NCBI GenBank assembly: GCA_900539175.1
Contig: UQAW01000071.1
Coordinates: 1 to 20,440 of the forward strand
Direction: 5' to 3'
Source: an uncultured Lachnospiraceae bacterium
GTDB lineage: Bacteria; Bacillota; Clostridia; Lachnospirales; Lachnospiraceae
Length of the DNA: 20,440 nt
Shown piece by piece: positions 1 to 9,179 of this stretch. Each line of letters opens with the position of its first letter. The first letter of the stretch is position 1. Position numbers and translations under genes: made by a program. Under the pieces are notes generated by a model. It did not search any database and had not been told where the DNA came from. It saw only the letters and a list, made by a program, of their open reading frames with translations.

Positions 1-33
1 ACACTCTTTCCCTGCACGACGCTCTTCCGATCT
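1..33 (+). other. Illumina TruSeq adapter remnant (assembly artefact)
   Basis: The first 33 bases match the 3' part of the Illumina TruSeq universal adapter, including the diagnostic GCTCTTCCGATCT ending at base 33. The single difference is a G where the adapter has A at base 14. Genomic sequence therefore starts at about base 34. The match length makes chance very unlikely; base 1 is presumably a contig end that was not trimmed. Confidence 0.95.
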
Positions 34-58
34 AGATTGAGGGGTTAGGGGAGTTGAG

Positions 59-78
59 ATGCCGAAGGCATTTTTTTA
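59..78 (+). terminator. Short hairpin plus T-run, possible terminator of an upstream gene
   Basis: ATGCC (59-63) pairs with GGCAT (67-71) around a GAA loop and runs into seven T. The stem is only 5 bp, so it is a weak candidate. It would end a + strand gene lying beyond the contig end. Nothing else is recognisable between base 34 and the promoter of the first gene. Confidence 0.35.
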
Positions 79-194
79 TTTGGGAAAGTCATGGGGGAAA
101 ATAATCCGGGTTCTCCGGTTGAAGATAGATAAAAAGAAAGGAAGAGAGGGTTGAGAAGAAAGTAAAGATATCTGGTACGATAAAAATTATGGAG

Positions 195-203
195 TGGTAT
201 AAA
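195..203 (+). promoter_or_regulatory. Possible extended -10 promoter of the first SLH gene
   Basis: TGG directly precedes TATAAA (198-203), an extended -10 pattern about 53 bases before the start codon. No good -35 box is seen. A less convincing alternative is TTGAGA (151-156) with TACGAT (176-181), at 19-base spacing. Between promoter and gene a hairpin GTTCCG (222-227)/CGGAAC (235-240) directly abuts the ribosome binding site AGGAGG (244-249), which lies 6 bases before ATG 256. Confidence 0.35.
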
Positions 204-255
204 GCAGAAAAAACAGGAATTGTTCCGGCATAATCGGAACAGAAGGAGGATTTGA

Positions 256-3200
256 ATGTACAATATGAAATCTAAGAAATGGATCAGCTGGCTTCTTGCA
301 GCATCCGTTATAGCAGCAGCCCCCGGAACTGCAATGGTACAGCCAGTCAGGGCAGAGGTGACATCAGACGTGGTGGGATATGGAGATACGGAAGAGTCCG
401 GATATGTTCTGAACTCTTTAAGTATCACCAGAGGAAGCGGCACGGAGGTGGAATTGTATCCGGCATTTTCCGCAGACACGCAGTCTTATACAGCAACAGT
501 GACTCATTATGATAATACGACCAATACGGTGCAGCCGGATAAACTGATCTTCCGTGCAATTCCGGCGGCAGAAGATGCGGTAGTTACGCTGAATTATACA
601 AACAATTATACTTCGGTTCCCGTAAGTGTGGTTTTGGATCATACAGGAGCAGCAGCAACCGCCGATTATTGTCTGCGCAATGGGGTGAATGAATTCACGA
701 TTACGGTAGCGCCTCCCGAAGGGCAGGAAGGAACTGCACATACGTATCAGTTTGCGGTAACCCGTAATCTTTCTCTGAGCAGTCTTACCGTGACTACAGA
801 TAAAAGCAGCAGGAATCTGGTAACCTTTGATCCGGCTCAAATGGAATATGACATACAGGTTCCGGCGAATACGGAGCAGGTGACGGTTTCTGCAGCGAAG
901 ACATCTTCCAGGACAGGAAGCACATCTATGACAGTGGATGGAGCCAATACCACCAGAGTGACTAAAGAGATAGCGGATGATCCTGTTAAAGTGGAAATTG
1001 TTGTGACCGATACGAGTCAGAACCTTACTTCAACAATTCAGGTAAATATTACAAGAAAGCAGCTTACAGCTGAAGAAAAGCAGAAGGTGGAAAATCTGAT
1101 TGCGGCATTGGATAGTTTGGGAACCGTAAGTCTGGAGAGGAAGACACAGGTCGAAGAGCTGCGGGCTTCTTACGATGCCCTCAGTGATGAGGCAAAAGAG
1201 GTTGTAACAAATTACAGCATTCTGCTTGATGCGGAGAGCATAATCAACACCCTGGAGTATGCCGTTGAATATCCGCTTTCTCCCACTGCCTTTGACTGGC
1301 CGGAATTTCTGGGACATGCGGATCTTCCGGGTGTATCCTATGCCAAAACACCGATCAGCCAGGAGCAGACAAAAGAGCGGTGGAAGATTAACTCCACATC
1401 ATTACTTGGTGATGCAGCAACCACCGGATGGAATGCCACACCGGGAACGCCCATCCTTGTAGGTGACTACATGTATTGTTATCTGGATCAGAGAATCTGG
1501 AAAATTGAACTTGCGACAGGAAAAGCTGTGGGAAGTGCGAGAGTATACGGGACAAGTATTAACCAGTTCTTTATCTATCTGGCTTACGGAGATGGAAAGA
1601 TTTTCATGCCGTGTAAAGCCAACTCCTTGGGTGATGTAGACGTAAGCGGATCTTTTATCCGGGTATTTGATGCGGATACGATGCAGCAGCTTTATGTGAC
1701 GGAAGCCATTGATAAGATGGATATGCAGACACCGATTATGTATCATGATGGTTATATTACGACTGCAACTTACGTAAATGGTTCTTATGTATGTTTTGAT
1801 ACTGTGGATGAAGATCCGGACAGTTCCACAGAAGTGAAGTCTGCACTCTGGAAAAAGACGGGAATCGATCTGAATGTGGGTACATCCTATGAAGGAAAAC
1901 AAGCCAGATTCTCCTGGAATGCATCCGCATTTGTGGGAGACTGTATTTATTTTGGAAATAACAGTCAGAATATTTTTTATGCTGTAAACTTTAAGACAGG
2001 TGAAGTGGTGGACACACTGGACCTGGATGGAGTGAACAAGGCAAAACCGTATTATTGTAAAGAAGATGAAAGATTGTATATCTCACATAATGCGGTGGGA
2101 GCAAATGGAAGCTGTGCAGGGATCACTGCCATTAAGCTGAATGAGGATGGAACCTTCAACAGGGACAGCCGCTCAGAGTGGAAATCGGATTACAGCGGAG
2201 GCGGTACGCAGTCATCACCGGTTATTTATAATGGAAGAATCTATCTCGGCGGAGGCGGAGGTACGATGGGAAGCAATGAACCTGTGAATGTGATTGATGC
2301 GGAAACGATGACTACCATCTATTCGATAGACGATATCAAGACTAAGGGTTCCGCGGCTGTTTCCACAGCCTATGCGACAGAGGAGAATCATCAGCAGGTA
2401 TATGTTTACTTTGTTCCATATGATGGAAAGAGCCAGAAGATGTGGGTGATCAGCGATTGTGAAGGCCAGACGGAACCCAATTATGAAGTCTGGACGGGAA
2501 TCGGACAGCCGGAGTACTGTTCACAGTCTATTGATATTGCAGAGGACGGTTCTCTGATCTGGTATAATGATCTGGGTTATATTTACTGCTATGAAAATAC
2601 CGGGGATACCGGATTTACAGGTGATGAGATTCAGAGCAGAATTACCTCTCTGCCGGATGTGAAGGACATTACTTCTTATTTTTATCCCTCCGAAATTGCA
2701 CAGATTAAGTCAAGATATGATGCACTGAATGAAGAAGAAAAGGAAAAGGTAGATGCAGGTCTGCTTGAAAAGATGGAAGCGGCAGCAGGCAAAACTCCCG
2801 CGGAGCGTATGACAGAGGTGATAAAGATGCTTCCGGATATGGAGAATATCCGCCTTGCTGATAAGGAAGCAGTTGATATGATACAAGAGCAATATCATGC
2901 TTTGAATGATTCCCAGAAAGCAAAGGTCACAAATGCCTCTGCACTGGAGCTGGCGCAGGCAGCAATACAGGATCTGCTGGATGCCCGGGCTGTGTTGGAA
3001 GCGCAGACAGCCAAAGCAGAAGCGATGCTGAGCGGAACTTATAGTGAGAGTGCCGTTGAGAAACTGAGAGCAGCGCTGGAAGTGGCCGAAAAAGTAGATA
3101 CAAATCAGGCATCGGTATCAGAGATGAAGGATGCAGCCGCAGAACTGAAAAAAGTTTGTGATGACGTGGAGAATCAGGGAACAGATGCTCCGGTCTTTGA

Positions 3201-3747
3201 GGATGTAAAAGAAGGCGACTGGTATTATGAAGCAGTTCGTTTGGTCAGCGGGAACGGCATTATGACTGGTATGGGAGATGCTGCTTTTCAACCATTTGAG
3301 AACCTCACACGTGCTCAGGCAGTGGTGATTCTTTATCGTATGAACGGTAAGACCGATGTGGAATATCAGGAACTGTATCCGGATGTAGAAGACGAAACCT
3401 GGTATACGGATGCTGTGATGTGGGCAAGCGAAAATAAAATTGTAAACGGATACGCTGATACCGGACTTTTTGCTCCGGCAAAGGCTGTCAGCCGTGAAGA
3501 ATTTGCAGTGATGCTGTATCGTTACGCACAGTATAAAGGTGATCCGGTCAGTGAAGAAGCAGACTTAAACAGCTTCCGGGACGGAAATGAAGTCGGCAGT
3601 TTTGCACAGGAGGCCATGAAGTGGGTAGTAGGAGCCGGAATCATAAAAGGAAAAGATAACGGCACTTTTGTTGATCCTCAGGGAAGTGCAAACCGCGCAG
3701 AAGGTGCTGCGATGATCCAGCGATATCTGGAGAAGGGCATAAAATAA
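256..3747 (+). CDS. SLH-anchored secreted beta-propeller protein with cadherin-like domains
   Basis: Secreted, cell-wall-bound surface protein of 1163 residues; substrate unknown. The start follows AGGAGG by 6 bases. A signal peptide is visible (KSKK, a hydrophobic stretch, then likely cleavage near VRA at residue 33). Residues of about 50-268 form two cadherin-like beta-sandwich domains of the Cadherin-like family, with the LxSLxIT...Y pattern. About 355-790 resembles a PQQ-type (WD/quinoprotein-like) beta-propeller, shown by recurring phrases such as GDYMYCYLDQ, VGDCIYFGNN and YNGRIYLGGG. Helical linker units with a YDALSDEAKEVV / YDALNEEEKEKV / YHALNDSQKAKV motif occur once before and twice after the propeller. 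The last 185 residues (about 979-1163) hold three SLH repeats with LTRAQ, VSREE and ANRAE motifs, which bind secondary cell-wall polymer. No catalytic site is recognised; a binding, scaffold or sensing role is an inference. Confidence 0.9.
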   Translation: MYNMKSKKWISWLLAASVIAAAPGTAMVQPVRAEVTSDVVGYGDTEESGYVLNSLSITRGSGTEVELYPAFSADTQSYTATVTHYDNTTNTVQPDKLIFRAIPAAEDAVVTLNYTNNYTSVPVSVVLDHTGAAATADYCLRNGVNEFTITVAPPEGQEGTAHTYQFAVTRNLSLSSLTVTTDKSSRNLVTFDPAQMEYDIQVPANTEQVTVSAAKTSSRTGSTSMTVDGANTTRVTKEIADDPVKVEIVVTDTSQNLTSTIQVNITRKQLTAEEKQKVENLIAALDSLGTVSLERKTQVEELRASYDALSDEAKEVVTNYSILLDAESIINTLEYAVEYPLSPTAFDWPEFLGHADLPGVSYAKTPISQEQTKERWKINSTSLLGDAATTGWNATPGTPILVGDYMYCYLDQRIWKIELATGKAVGSARVYGTSINQFFIYLAYGDGKIFMPCKANSLGDVDVSGSFIRVFDADTMQQLYVTEAIDKMDMQTPIMYHDGYITTATYVNGSYVCFDTVDEDPDSSTEVKSALWKKTGIDLNVGTSYEGKQARFSWNASAFVGDCIYFGNNSQNIFYAVNFKTGEVVDTLDLDGVNKAKPYYCKEDERLYISHNAVGANGSCAGITAIKLNEDGTFNRDSRSEWKSDYSGGGTQSSPVIYNGRIYLGGGGGTMGSNEPVNVIDAETMTTIYSIDDIKTKGSAAVSTAYATEENHQQVYVYFVPYDGKSQKMWVISDCEGQTEPNYEVWTGIGQPEYCSQSIDIAEDGSLIWYNDLGYIYCYENTGDTGFTGDEIQSRITSLPDVKDITSYFYPSEIAQIKSRYDALNEEEKEKVDAGLLEKMEAAAGKTPAERMTEVIKMLPDMENIRLADKEAVDMIQEQYHALNDSQKAKVTNASALELAQAAIQDLLDARAVLEAQTAKAEAMLSGTYSESAVEKLRAALEVAEKVDTNQASVSEMKDAAAELKKVCDDVENQGTDAPVFEDVKEGDWYYEAVRLVSGNGIMTGMGDAAFQPFENLTRAQAVVILYRMNGKTDVEYQELYPDVEDETWYTDAVMWASENKIVNGYADTGLFAPAKAVSREEFAVMLYRYAQYKGDPVSEEADLNSFRDGNEVGSFAQEAMKWVVGAGIIKGKDNGTFVDPQGSANRAEGAAMIQRYLEKGIK

Positions 3748-3788
3748 TTTTATAAAGAACCAATCACTGTATCAAAGTGTTGTGTGTT

Positions 3789-3840
3789 CAGGCAGGGAAC
3801 CTCCGTTTGGAAACGGCCGGGTGGTTTCCTGCCTGTTTTT
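3789..3840 (+). terminator. Strong rho-independent terminator after the first SLH gene
   Basis: A 13-bp stem, CAGGCAGGGAACC (3789-3801) with GGTTTCCTGCCTG (3823-3835), has a single G-T pair and is followed by TTTTTG. It lies 42 bases after the stop codon and separates the two SLH genes. Confidence 0.9.
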
Positions 3841-3857
3841 GTTGTACAGGAAGCTTC

Positions 3858-3896
3858 GCCTCCCATACGATAAAATCCTCCGGGGAGGCCATTTTT
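3858..3896 (+). terminator. Second hairpin with T-run, tandem terminator candidate
   Basis: GCCTCCC (3858-3864) pairs with GGGAGGC (3883-3889) and is followed by CATTTTTG. Placed directly behind the stronger hairpin, it may be a back-up terminator. The 18-base loop makes it weaker. Confidence 0.5.
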
Positions 3897-4048
3897 GTTC
3901 CTTTATACTCAAGATCTGGCGGTAAAAGATCGAAAGAATACAAAAAGTGGTAAAAAAATTTATAGGCATCGTCTTCCGGGTGGAGAAAAAGTCAATTTGT
4001 TACAATGAAAAGTAAGGATTATAAATTTATTGTTATTAAGAATTCAAA

Positions 4049-4054
4049 TATAAT
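4049..4054 (+). promoter_or_regulatory. Candidate -10 box of the second SLH gene
   Basis: A consensus TATAAT lies in a very A/T-rich stretch about 68 bases before ATG 4122. A -35 box is poor (TTATTG, 16 bases upstream). A second weak -10-like TACAAT lies just before 4005. If this promoter is real, the in-frame ATG at 4005 would not be in the mRNA, which agrees with a start at 4122. Confidence 0.4.
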
Positions 4055-4121
4055 AAAAACAGCAAAAGAGTACGGGACAGAAGGTATTATCAAACAATTA
4101 AGGAAAGGAGACAGGGAGAAA

Positions 4122-7100
4122 ATGTTGCATTGGAAAATGAAAAAAGTTCTTTCTTTGATGCTTGCTTCGGTTATGACGTTTTCCACGGCTGCAGTAGCAG
4201 CGCCTGTGGCAGTTGCTGCGGAAACGGGGCAGGAGAAAGAGAAGAACAATGGACGGGTTTTGGTGGAGGTTGCAAATGCTTCCGGTACCATGGATCTTAC
4301 GAAAGAGGGAACCGTGGACTGGATGCATATTACCAGCGAGCAGATTAATCGAAAGGCACTTCCGGAGGAGGAGGAGCCGACGGCAGAGATCATTGATTTT
4401 ATGAATGTAAGTGCTGCAAGCGGCAGAACCTTTGGTCAGGTGAAAGATCAGGTGATGCGTTATCAGACTTTTACGCCCAAGGTTAGTGGTATTTTGTCTG
4501 ATGTTCAGGTGGCACTGATTAAAAAGGGAAGTCCCAGTGCTTTGATTGCGGGACTTTATAAGATGGGAGACACTCCGGAGCTTTTGGCCGGTACAACAAT
4601 TCCTGCGGATCAGATTACCAGCAATACAGCACTGACTCTTGGGTTTGGCGAGGACATTCATCTGGAAGCCGGCGTGACCTATGCAGTAGCACTGACACAG
4701 GAGACAACCAGTCAAGATGATAACTATTGGTGGTGTAACGCCCAAACTTCTCTTCCGTCCGGTAAGATCAATGAAAACAATGCCTGGATTGCTGAGAACA
4801 CACCTGCTTCACTTCGGGTTGTAATCGGGGATGAAAATGCAGTTGCAGAGAAAAAAGCAGTGGATATTATCCAGTTTGAGACGTTAGGCGAGATGAAACT
4901 GGCATCCAGCTTTTCTGATTCTGCTGTTGCCTATTCCTGGTCCGGAGGTATGCCGACGGAAACCAGCACCGGACTAAAAAAAGGCGGCGTACTCAGCTAC
5001 CGCAACGGAGAGTACAGCGGTCCGGTGGAAGAGGAAGCAGGCTGGAAGATATCAATCCCGGCAGCGGATGCAATTCAGACATTGTCTTTCGTTTCTGGTA
5101 TCTGGCAGGCAAGTTCAGCGATTTGGATTTATGCCGACGGTGATCTGGAGAATCCCATTTACACCAATACCGAACTGACAGCCGGCGGTTCTTCGAAACT
5201 GCTGAAGTATGCGGTTACCGTAGCGCCTGGTACTTCTATTGAGATTTATGGAAAGCTTACGAATAAGGCAAATGTCTGGGGCAATACATCGATGTCCGGT
5301 ATTACGCTGAGCAGAAGTGAGGCGGATGACGGAACCGATTACATTGATCTGCTGCAGGAAACGGTTATAACAGCTGAAGCATGGCTCAATGAAGAAATTG
5401 ATGCGTATTTTATCAACCAGCTTACAGAAGCTCTGGACAGTGCAAAGGCTGTTTTGGAAAACGAGGGTCTGACGAATGAGGAAGCTTACAGTGAGTACAT
5501 ATTCCTGTCAGCAGCAATTACGGCTGTAGAGACCAGTCAGACTACCGGCAGCTTTGCAAATGCCTATGCAAGTGGTCTGACAGCTTCTTTTGGATGGGAA
5601 GGAGATAAGGATGCCCCCATTGCCTGGGTGGATGGAACCTATCGGCTTCGGGATAATGGTAATAAAGTGATTACTTTTGGCGTGACAGGACTGCCTTCCA
5701 AATCTATCAACTGGTATAATGCAGAAGGATATCTGCCTTGCTTTGTCAGTGAGTACAGCAAAAACGGCATGGACTACAAGATCGAGAATTTTGCAGATCT
5801 GGTTGTCATAGACGGTAAGAAGTATGAGGTTGCTTATTCCCGCATGACCGTAGCCAATAACAATGATGAGGTCAAGCTTCTGCCAAGAGTCAGCAGTGAT
5901 CTGATTCCGCTGAACGATGCAGCGAAGAATGTAAGGCAGGTTCAGGCAGGTGAAACCGTAGTTCGGGAATATTGTATTGGTGCGGACCGGTTCGGCGGAA
6001 GTTACGCTTATCCTGAAGATGCAGTTTTGGCTGCTCAGGGTAATTTCGATGAACATTATAATCATATGAAGGATTATTGGAATACCAGACTGGAAAAGGT
6101 TATCGATATTCAGTCTGTTCCGGAGAAATATACAGAGCTGATCAATGCCTACAAGGCAGGTTACATCTATATGCTGATTATCTCTGACGGATATGAACTT
6201 CATGTAGGAGAGAATGGCTATGACCGGGTGTTTGACCATGATGTAATCGGCATGTTGGCTTCGCTGATTGAATCTGGTCATACGGAGCATTTTGCAGATT
6301 ACGCACAGTATATTCTGATGAATATTCAGTATCCCGATGCGGCATGGAAATTCTCCTGGCCTTTCGCCTTGTATCTGCAGAAAACCGGCGATTTTGATAC
6401 TGTTTTGAGCTTCTTTGAAGACAACGGCGGACATGCAGGCATCAAAACCAACACACATAAAATTGCTTCTGAGCGGGAAGTTTACAATGAGAACATTTTA
6501 GATGAGGATGGTAATCCGGCCCGAATCATGAAGAGGACAGATGCGATTGACAGCTATGGCTACTGGGTAATTGACAACTGGGCTTCACTGTTCGGTCTGA
6601 CCACTTATTCTTATATCTGTGATCAATTCTATGCCAAGACCGGAGACGAAAGCTATAAAGCGGAGTATGACTGGGCAAAGGCAGAATATGACAGTCTGAG
6701 AAAGAGTGTGGAAGCGGTTCTGGCTGACACCATGGAGAAATATGATTTTGACTATATCCCGATCAGCATGGTAGTTCCAAATGAACTGTCTGCACGCTCG
6801 GATGTTCGGGACGGCAACTGGGCGGCTCATTACCTGTTTGGCCGTTGGGACTGGGATGGTTATCTCTTTGGAGCGGATCAGGATTCCTGGCTGCTGGATA
6901 TGACGGATCAGACCTATGATTTTATTACAGAGCAGAAGAGTACAGTGTTTGACTCTCCTTATAATATGGGCGGTTATCCTCATGGATATTTCTCATCTGC
7001 CTATAATGCGGGCTACTTCTCCGGAGCTTTGAGCGGAGAAAAATGGCGCGACGGCGGTATTGAGGCTTATCTGTGGATGATCAATAACTCCATGGGAGGC

Positions 7101-8972
7101 CTCTATGGATGGTGGGAAGGCGTAGCCTACCCCAATGACAATACGGTCTGGGATCGGGAAAGTTCCTTTGGAGGAGGCGGTTCCTGCCAGCATATGTGGG
7201 GGCAGTCTACTGCTACCAAGGTGCTGATCGACTCCTTCTTTGCGGAGAAGGCAGACGGCAGCATAATTGCCGGACGTGGTCTGCCGTTGGAGTTTAATGC
7301 TGATGGTGAGGAAATTAAGATTTCCAATTATCTGTGCGGCGGCGGGAAACGGATTGGTTTCCATATGAATACCAACGATAAGACTGTCACCTTTGAACTG
7401 ACGGGTGACGAACTGGAGAATACAGTCAGTCTGGAATTGCTGGCATTCGTAGACAACATCGAATCTGTCTCAGAGGGCTGCACGTTTGATGCTGCCAGGG
7501 GCAGTGTTCAGATACCTGCCGGTATAAAGAAGGTGACCATCACCTTACAGGAGAATACAGCCGGACTTATGGAACATGATCAGGCGTTGGCAGAACTGAA
7601 TACAGCTCTGACAGAAGCTGCGAGAGAAGATTTAGACTTGTATGTTGCTTCCACTGCCGGGGCACTGACTGATGCCATCGCTGCCGGAAAAGCTCTGACG
7701 GAAAAAGGAACAACACAAGAACTTCTGGATGCTGCTGCGGCGATCCGCAGCGCTGTGGAGGGGCTGGTTGAACGGAAGACTTACGATGTAGCATTTGATT
7801 ATTTTACAGGTGTGAACCAGACTGCTCAGCCTACTTTCGGACAAAAGTCTGACCAGCGTTACCGTTATGCTACTTTTAAGACTGGTTCAGAGGATGTTGA
7901 CTTTGATAAGCTGGAGGTAAAATTAAGGAAATATTCAGGTCCGTTCGGTGATTGTCTGATCAGCATCTATACGTTGGAGGAGGACAATTTCACTCTGGAT
8001 ACTTGTCTGGGTACCGCACGTCTGGCGGCGGACAGCGTAAAAGACGGTGATAACACCTTTACTTTTGAGCCGGGTATCCATCTGGACGGAGATACCTATT
8101 ATGCCATCTTCTTTGCGATGGACAATACGGATGATACCTATGGTTCTTACTGGTACTATGCCGGTCCGTTTATGTCGGATGATTTGTATGCCTGCAAGAT
8201 CAACGGTGCAGGTGAGGTAATTAATGAGAATGCTTATGGTTTGGGTACGCCGCTGATGAAGATGTACTCTGTACGTACCGATAAGACCGCTTTGGAGCGT
8301 GCCGTGGAGAATGCACTTCCGGGAGATGCTCTGGAAGCAGCGAAACAAGTTCTGCTGAAACGGGATGCCACACAGGAAGAAATTGACAAAGCGCTGGAAC
8401 GCTTGACGAAGGCGCCTCTGGCATTTGTGGATGTGGATGAGAATGACTGGTTCTATGGTGATGTGGAATATGTGAGTGAAAGAGGGATTATGACCGGCTT
8501 GAAGGAAACACGCTTTGGTCCGGAAACAGAGCTGTCCCGCGCACAGTTTGTAACAATTCTCTATCGAATGGCAGGCAGTCCTGAGATCTCATATGAGGAT
8601 AAGTTCCCGGATGTAAAAGACGGTGAATTCTATACCAGTGCGGTGATGTGGGCAAGTGAGAATAAGATTGTCACAGGATATGTAGATACAGGACTGTATG
8701 CACCGGATAAGAGCATAAGCCGTGAGGAACTCTCTGTTATGATGCGCCGCTATGCAGCATACAGCGGTCAGGATGTTACGGCGGATGGTGATCTTTCCTT
8801 CTATGCGGATGAGGGCTCTGTCAGCGAATTTGCAAGAGAGGGAATGTCCTGGGCGGTTGCCAACCGTATCATCCAGGGAGCAGACGGACAGCTTTTAAAA
8901 CCGCAGGATCAGGCAAACCGTGCAGAATGTGCCGCAATTATCCACAGATATCTGGAAAAGGCTGAAAAGTAA
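4122..8972 (+). CDS. SLH-anchored surface protein with glycosidase-like (alpha/alpha)6 region
   Basis: Large secreted surface protein of 1616 residues. An ATG at 4005 is in frame, but 4122 is preferred: AAGGAG lies at 4105-4110, a classic signal peptide follows at once (MKKVLSLMLASVMTFS, cleavage near AVAA), and the 39 extra residues would bury it. Residues of about 92-240 and 1221-1387 are two copies of one beta-sandwich module. About 247-405 resembles a carbohydrate-binding jelly roll. About 473-1143 is a beta-sandwich plus helical barrel region rich in aromatic and acidic residues (YDRVFDHDVIGM, GWWEGVAYPND), resembling six-hairpin glycosidases; the exact family is not recognised. FIVAR-like helical linkers occur near 407-470, 1150-1215 and 1387-1433. 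Three SLH repeats (1434-1616) anchor it to the cell wall. A role in polysaccharide or mucin-glycan degradation is an inference. Confidence 0.9.
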   Translation: MLHWKMKKVLSLMLASVMTFSTAAVAAPVAVAAETGQEKEKNNGRVLVEVANASGTMDLTKEGTVDWMHITSEQINRKALPEEEEPTAEIIDFMNVSAASGRTFGQVKDQVMRYQTFTPKVSGILSDVQVALIKKGSPSALIAGLYKMGDTPELLAGTTIPADQITSNTALTLGFGEDIHLEAGVTYAVALTQETTSQDDNYWWCNAQTSLPSGKINENNAWIAENTPASLRVVIGDENAVAEKKAVDIIQFETLGEMKLASSFSDSAVAYSWSGGMPTETSTGLKKGGVLSYRNGEYSGPVEEEAGWKISIPAADAIQTLSFVSGIWQASSAIWIYADGDLENPIYTNTELTAGGSSKLLKYAVTVAPGTSIEIYGKLTNKANVWGNTSMSGITLSRSEADDGTDYIDLLQETVITAEAWLNEEIDAYFINQLTEALDSAKAVLENEGLTNEEAYSEYIFLSAAITAVETSQTTGSFANAYASGLTASFGWEGDKDAPIAWVDGTYRLRDNGNKVITFGVTGLPSKSINWYNAEGYLPCFVSEYSKNGMDYKIENFADLVVIDGKKYEVAYSRMTVANNNDEVKLLPRVSSDLIPLNDAAKNVRQVQAGETVVREYCIGADRFGGSYAYPEDAVLAAQGNFDEHYNHMKDYWNTRLEKVIDIQSVPEKYTELINAYKAGYIYMLIISDGYELHVGENGYDRVFDHDVIGMLASLIESGHTEHFADYAQYILMNIQYPDAAWKFSWPFALYLQKTGDFDTVLSFFEDNGGHAGIKTNTHKIASEREVYNENILDEDGNPARIMKRTDAIDSYGYWVIDNWASLFGLTTYSYICDQFYAKTGDESYKAEYDWAKAEYDSLRKSVEAVLADTMEKYDFDYIPISMVVPNELSARSDVRDGNWAAHYLFGRWDWDGYLFGADQDSWLLDMTDQTYDFITEQKSTVFDSPYNMGGYPHGYFSSAYNAGYFSGALSGEKWRDGGIEAYLWMINNSMGGLYGWWEGVAYPNDNTVWDRESSFGGGGSCQHMWGQSTATKVLIDSFFAEKADGSIIAGRGLPLEFNADGEEIKISNYLCGGGKRIGFHMNTNDKTVTFELTGDELENTVSLELLAFVDNIESVSEGCTFDAARGSVQIPAGIKKVTITLQENTAGLMEHDQALAELNTALTEAAREDLDLYVASTAGALTDAIAAGKALTEKGTTQELLDAAAAIRSAVEGLVERKTYDVAFDYFTGVNQTAQPTFGQKSDQRYRYATFKTGSEDVDFDKLEVKLRKYSGPFGDCLISIYTLEEDNFTLDTCLGTARLAADSVKDGDNTFTFEPGIHLDGDTYYAIFFAMDNTDDTYGSYWYYAGPFMSDDLYACKINGAGEVINENAYGLGTPLMKMYSVRTDKTALERAVENALPGDALEAAKQVLLKRDATQEEIDKALERLTKAPLAFVDVDENDWFYGDVEYVSERGIMTGLKETRFGPETELSRAQFVTILYRMAGSPEISYEDKFPDVKDGEFYTSAVMWASENKIVTGYVDTGLYAPDKSISREELSVMMRRYAAYSGQDVTADGDLSFYADEGSVSEFAREGMSWAVANRIIQGADGQLLKPQDQANRAECAAIIHRYLEKAEK

Positions 8973-9003
8973 TGTGCAGGAAATCGTCTGGTTGTGCATC
9001 TGA

Positions 9004-9038
9004 CTTTCATATATGGTGATGTCTGCGTCAGCAGACAT
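9004..9038 (+). repeat. Partial copy of the dispersed intergenic repeat with perfect hairpin
   Basis: CTTTCATATATGGTGATG is followed by a perfect 8-bp hairpin, ATGTCTGC (9019-9026) with GCAGACAT (9031-9038) and loop GTCA. The same box plus a GTCTGC...GCAGA hairpin occurs on the - strand at 16644-16676, and the box alone at 18884. It lies 31 bases after the SLH gene and lacks the other repeat hairpin (GATTGC type). It could also slow transcription, but no T-run follows. Confidence 0.6.
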
Positions 9039-9063
9039 GTCCGTTTATAATTTAGGCGTTAAG

Positions 9064-9095
9064 GCAGCCGGTTCCTGGGGGGATCGGCTGCTTTA
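9064..9095 (+). terminator. Probable terminator after the second SLH gene
   Basis: GCAGCCG (9064-9070) pairs with CGGCTGC (9085-9091), preceded by A/G and followed by TTTACTGTT. The stem is 7 bp and the T-run is short, so termination may be partial. Confidence 0.55.
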
Positions 9096-9179
9096 CTGTT
9101 GATGAGCGTATATGCAAATTGTACTTGTCGGATAAAAAACATTTGGCGGACAGGTTGCAAAGGAAGAGGGGAATTGTGG

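Noticed and set aside
4005..4121. In-frame N-terminal extension of the second SLH protein from ATG 4005
   Set aside because: No ribosome binding site precedes 4005, the candidate TATAAT lies downstream of it, and the extension would put 39 charged residues in front of a normal signal peptide.
5508..6458. Long open frame on the - strand inside the glycosidase-like gene
   Set aside because: It is a shadow of the + strand coding frame, with no ribosome binding site and no protein-like motifs.
9046..9051. TATAAT between hairpin and terminator after the second SLH gene
   Set aside because: It lies directly before the terminator stem at 9064-9091 with no -35 or extended element, so it would drive nothing useful.
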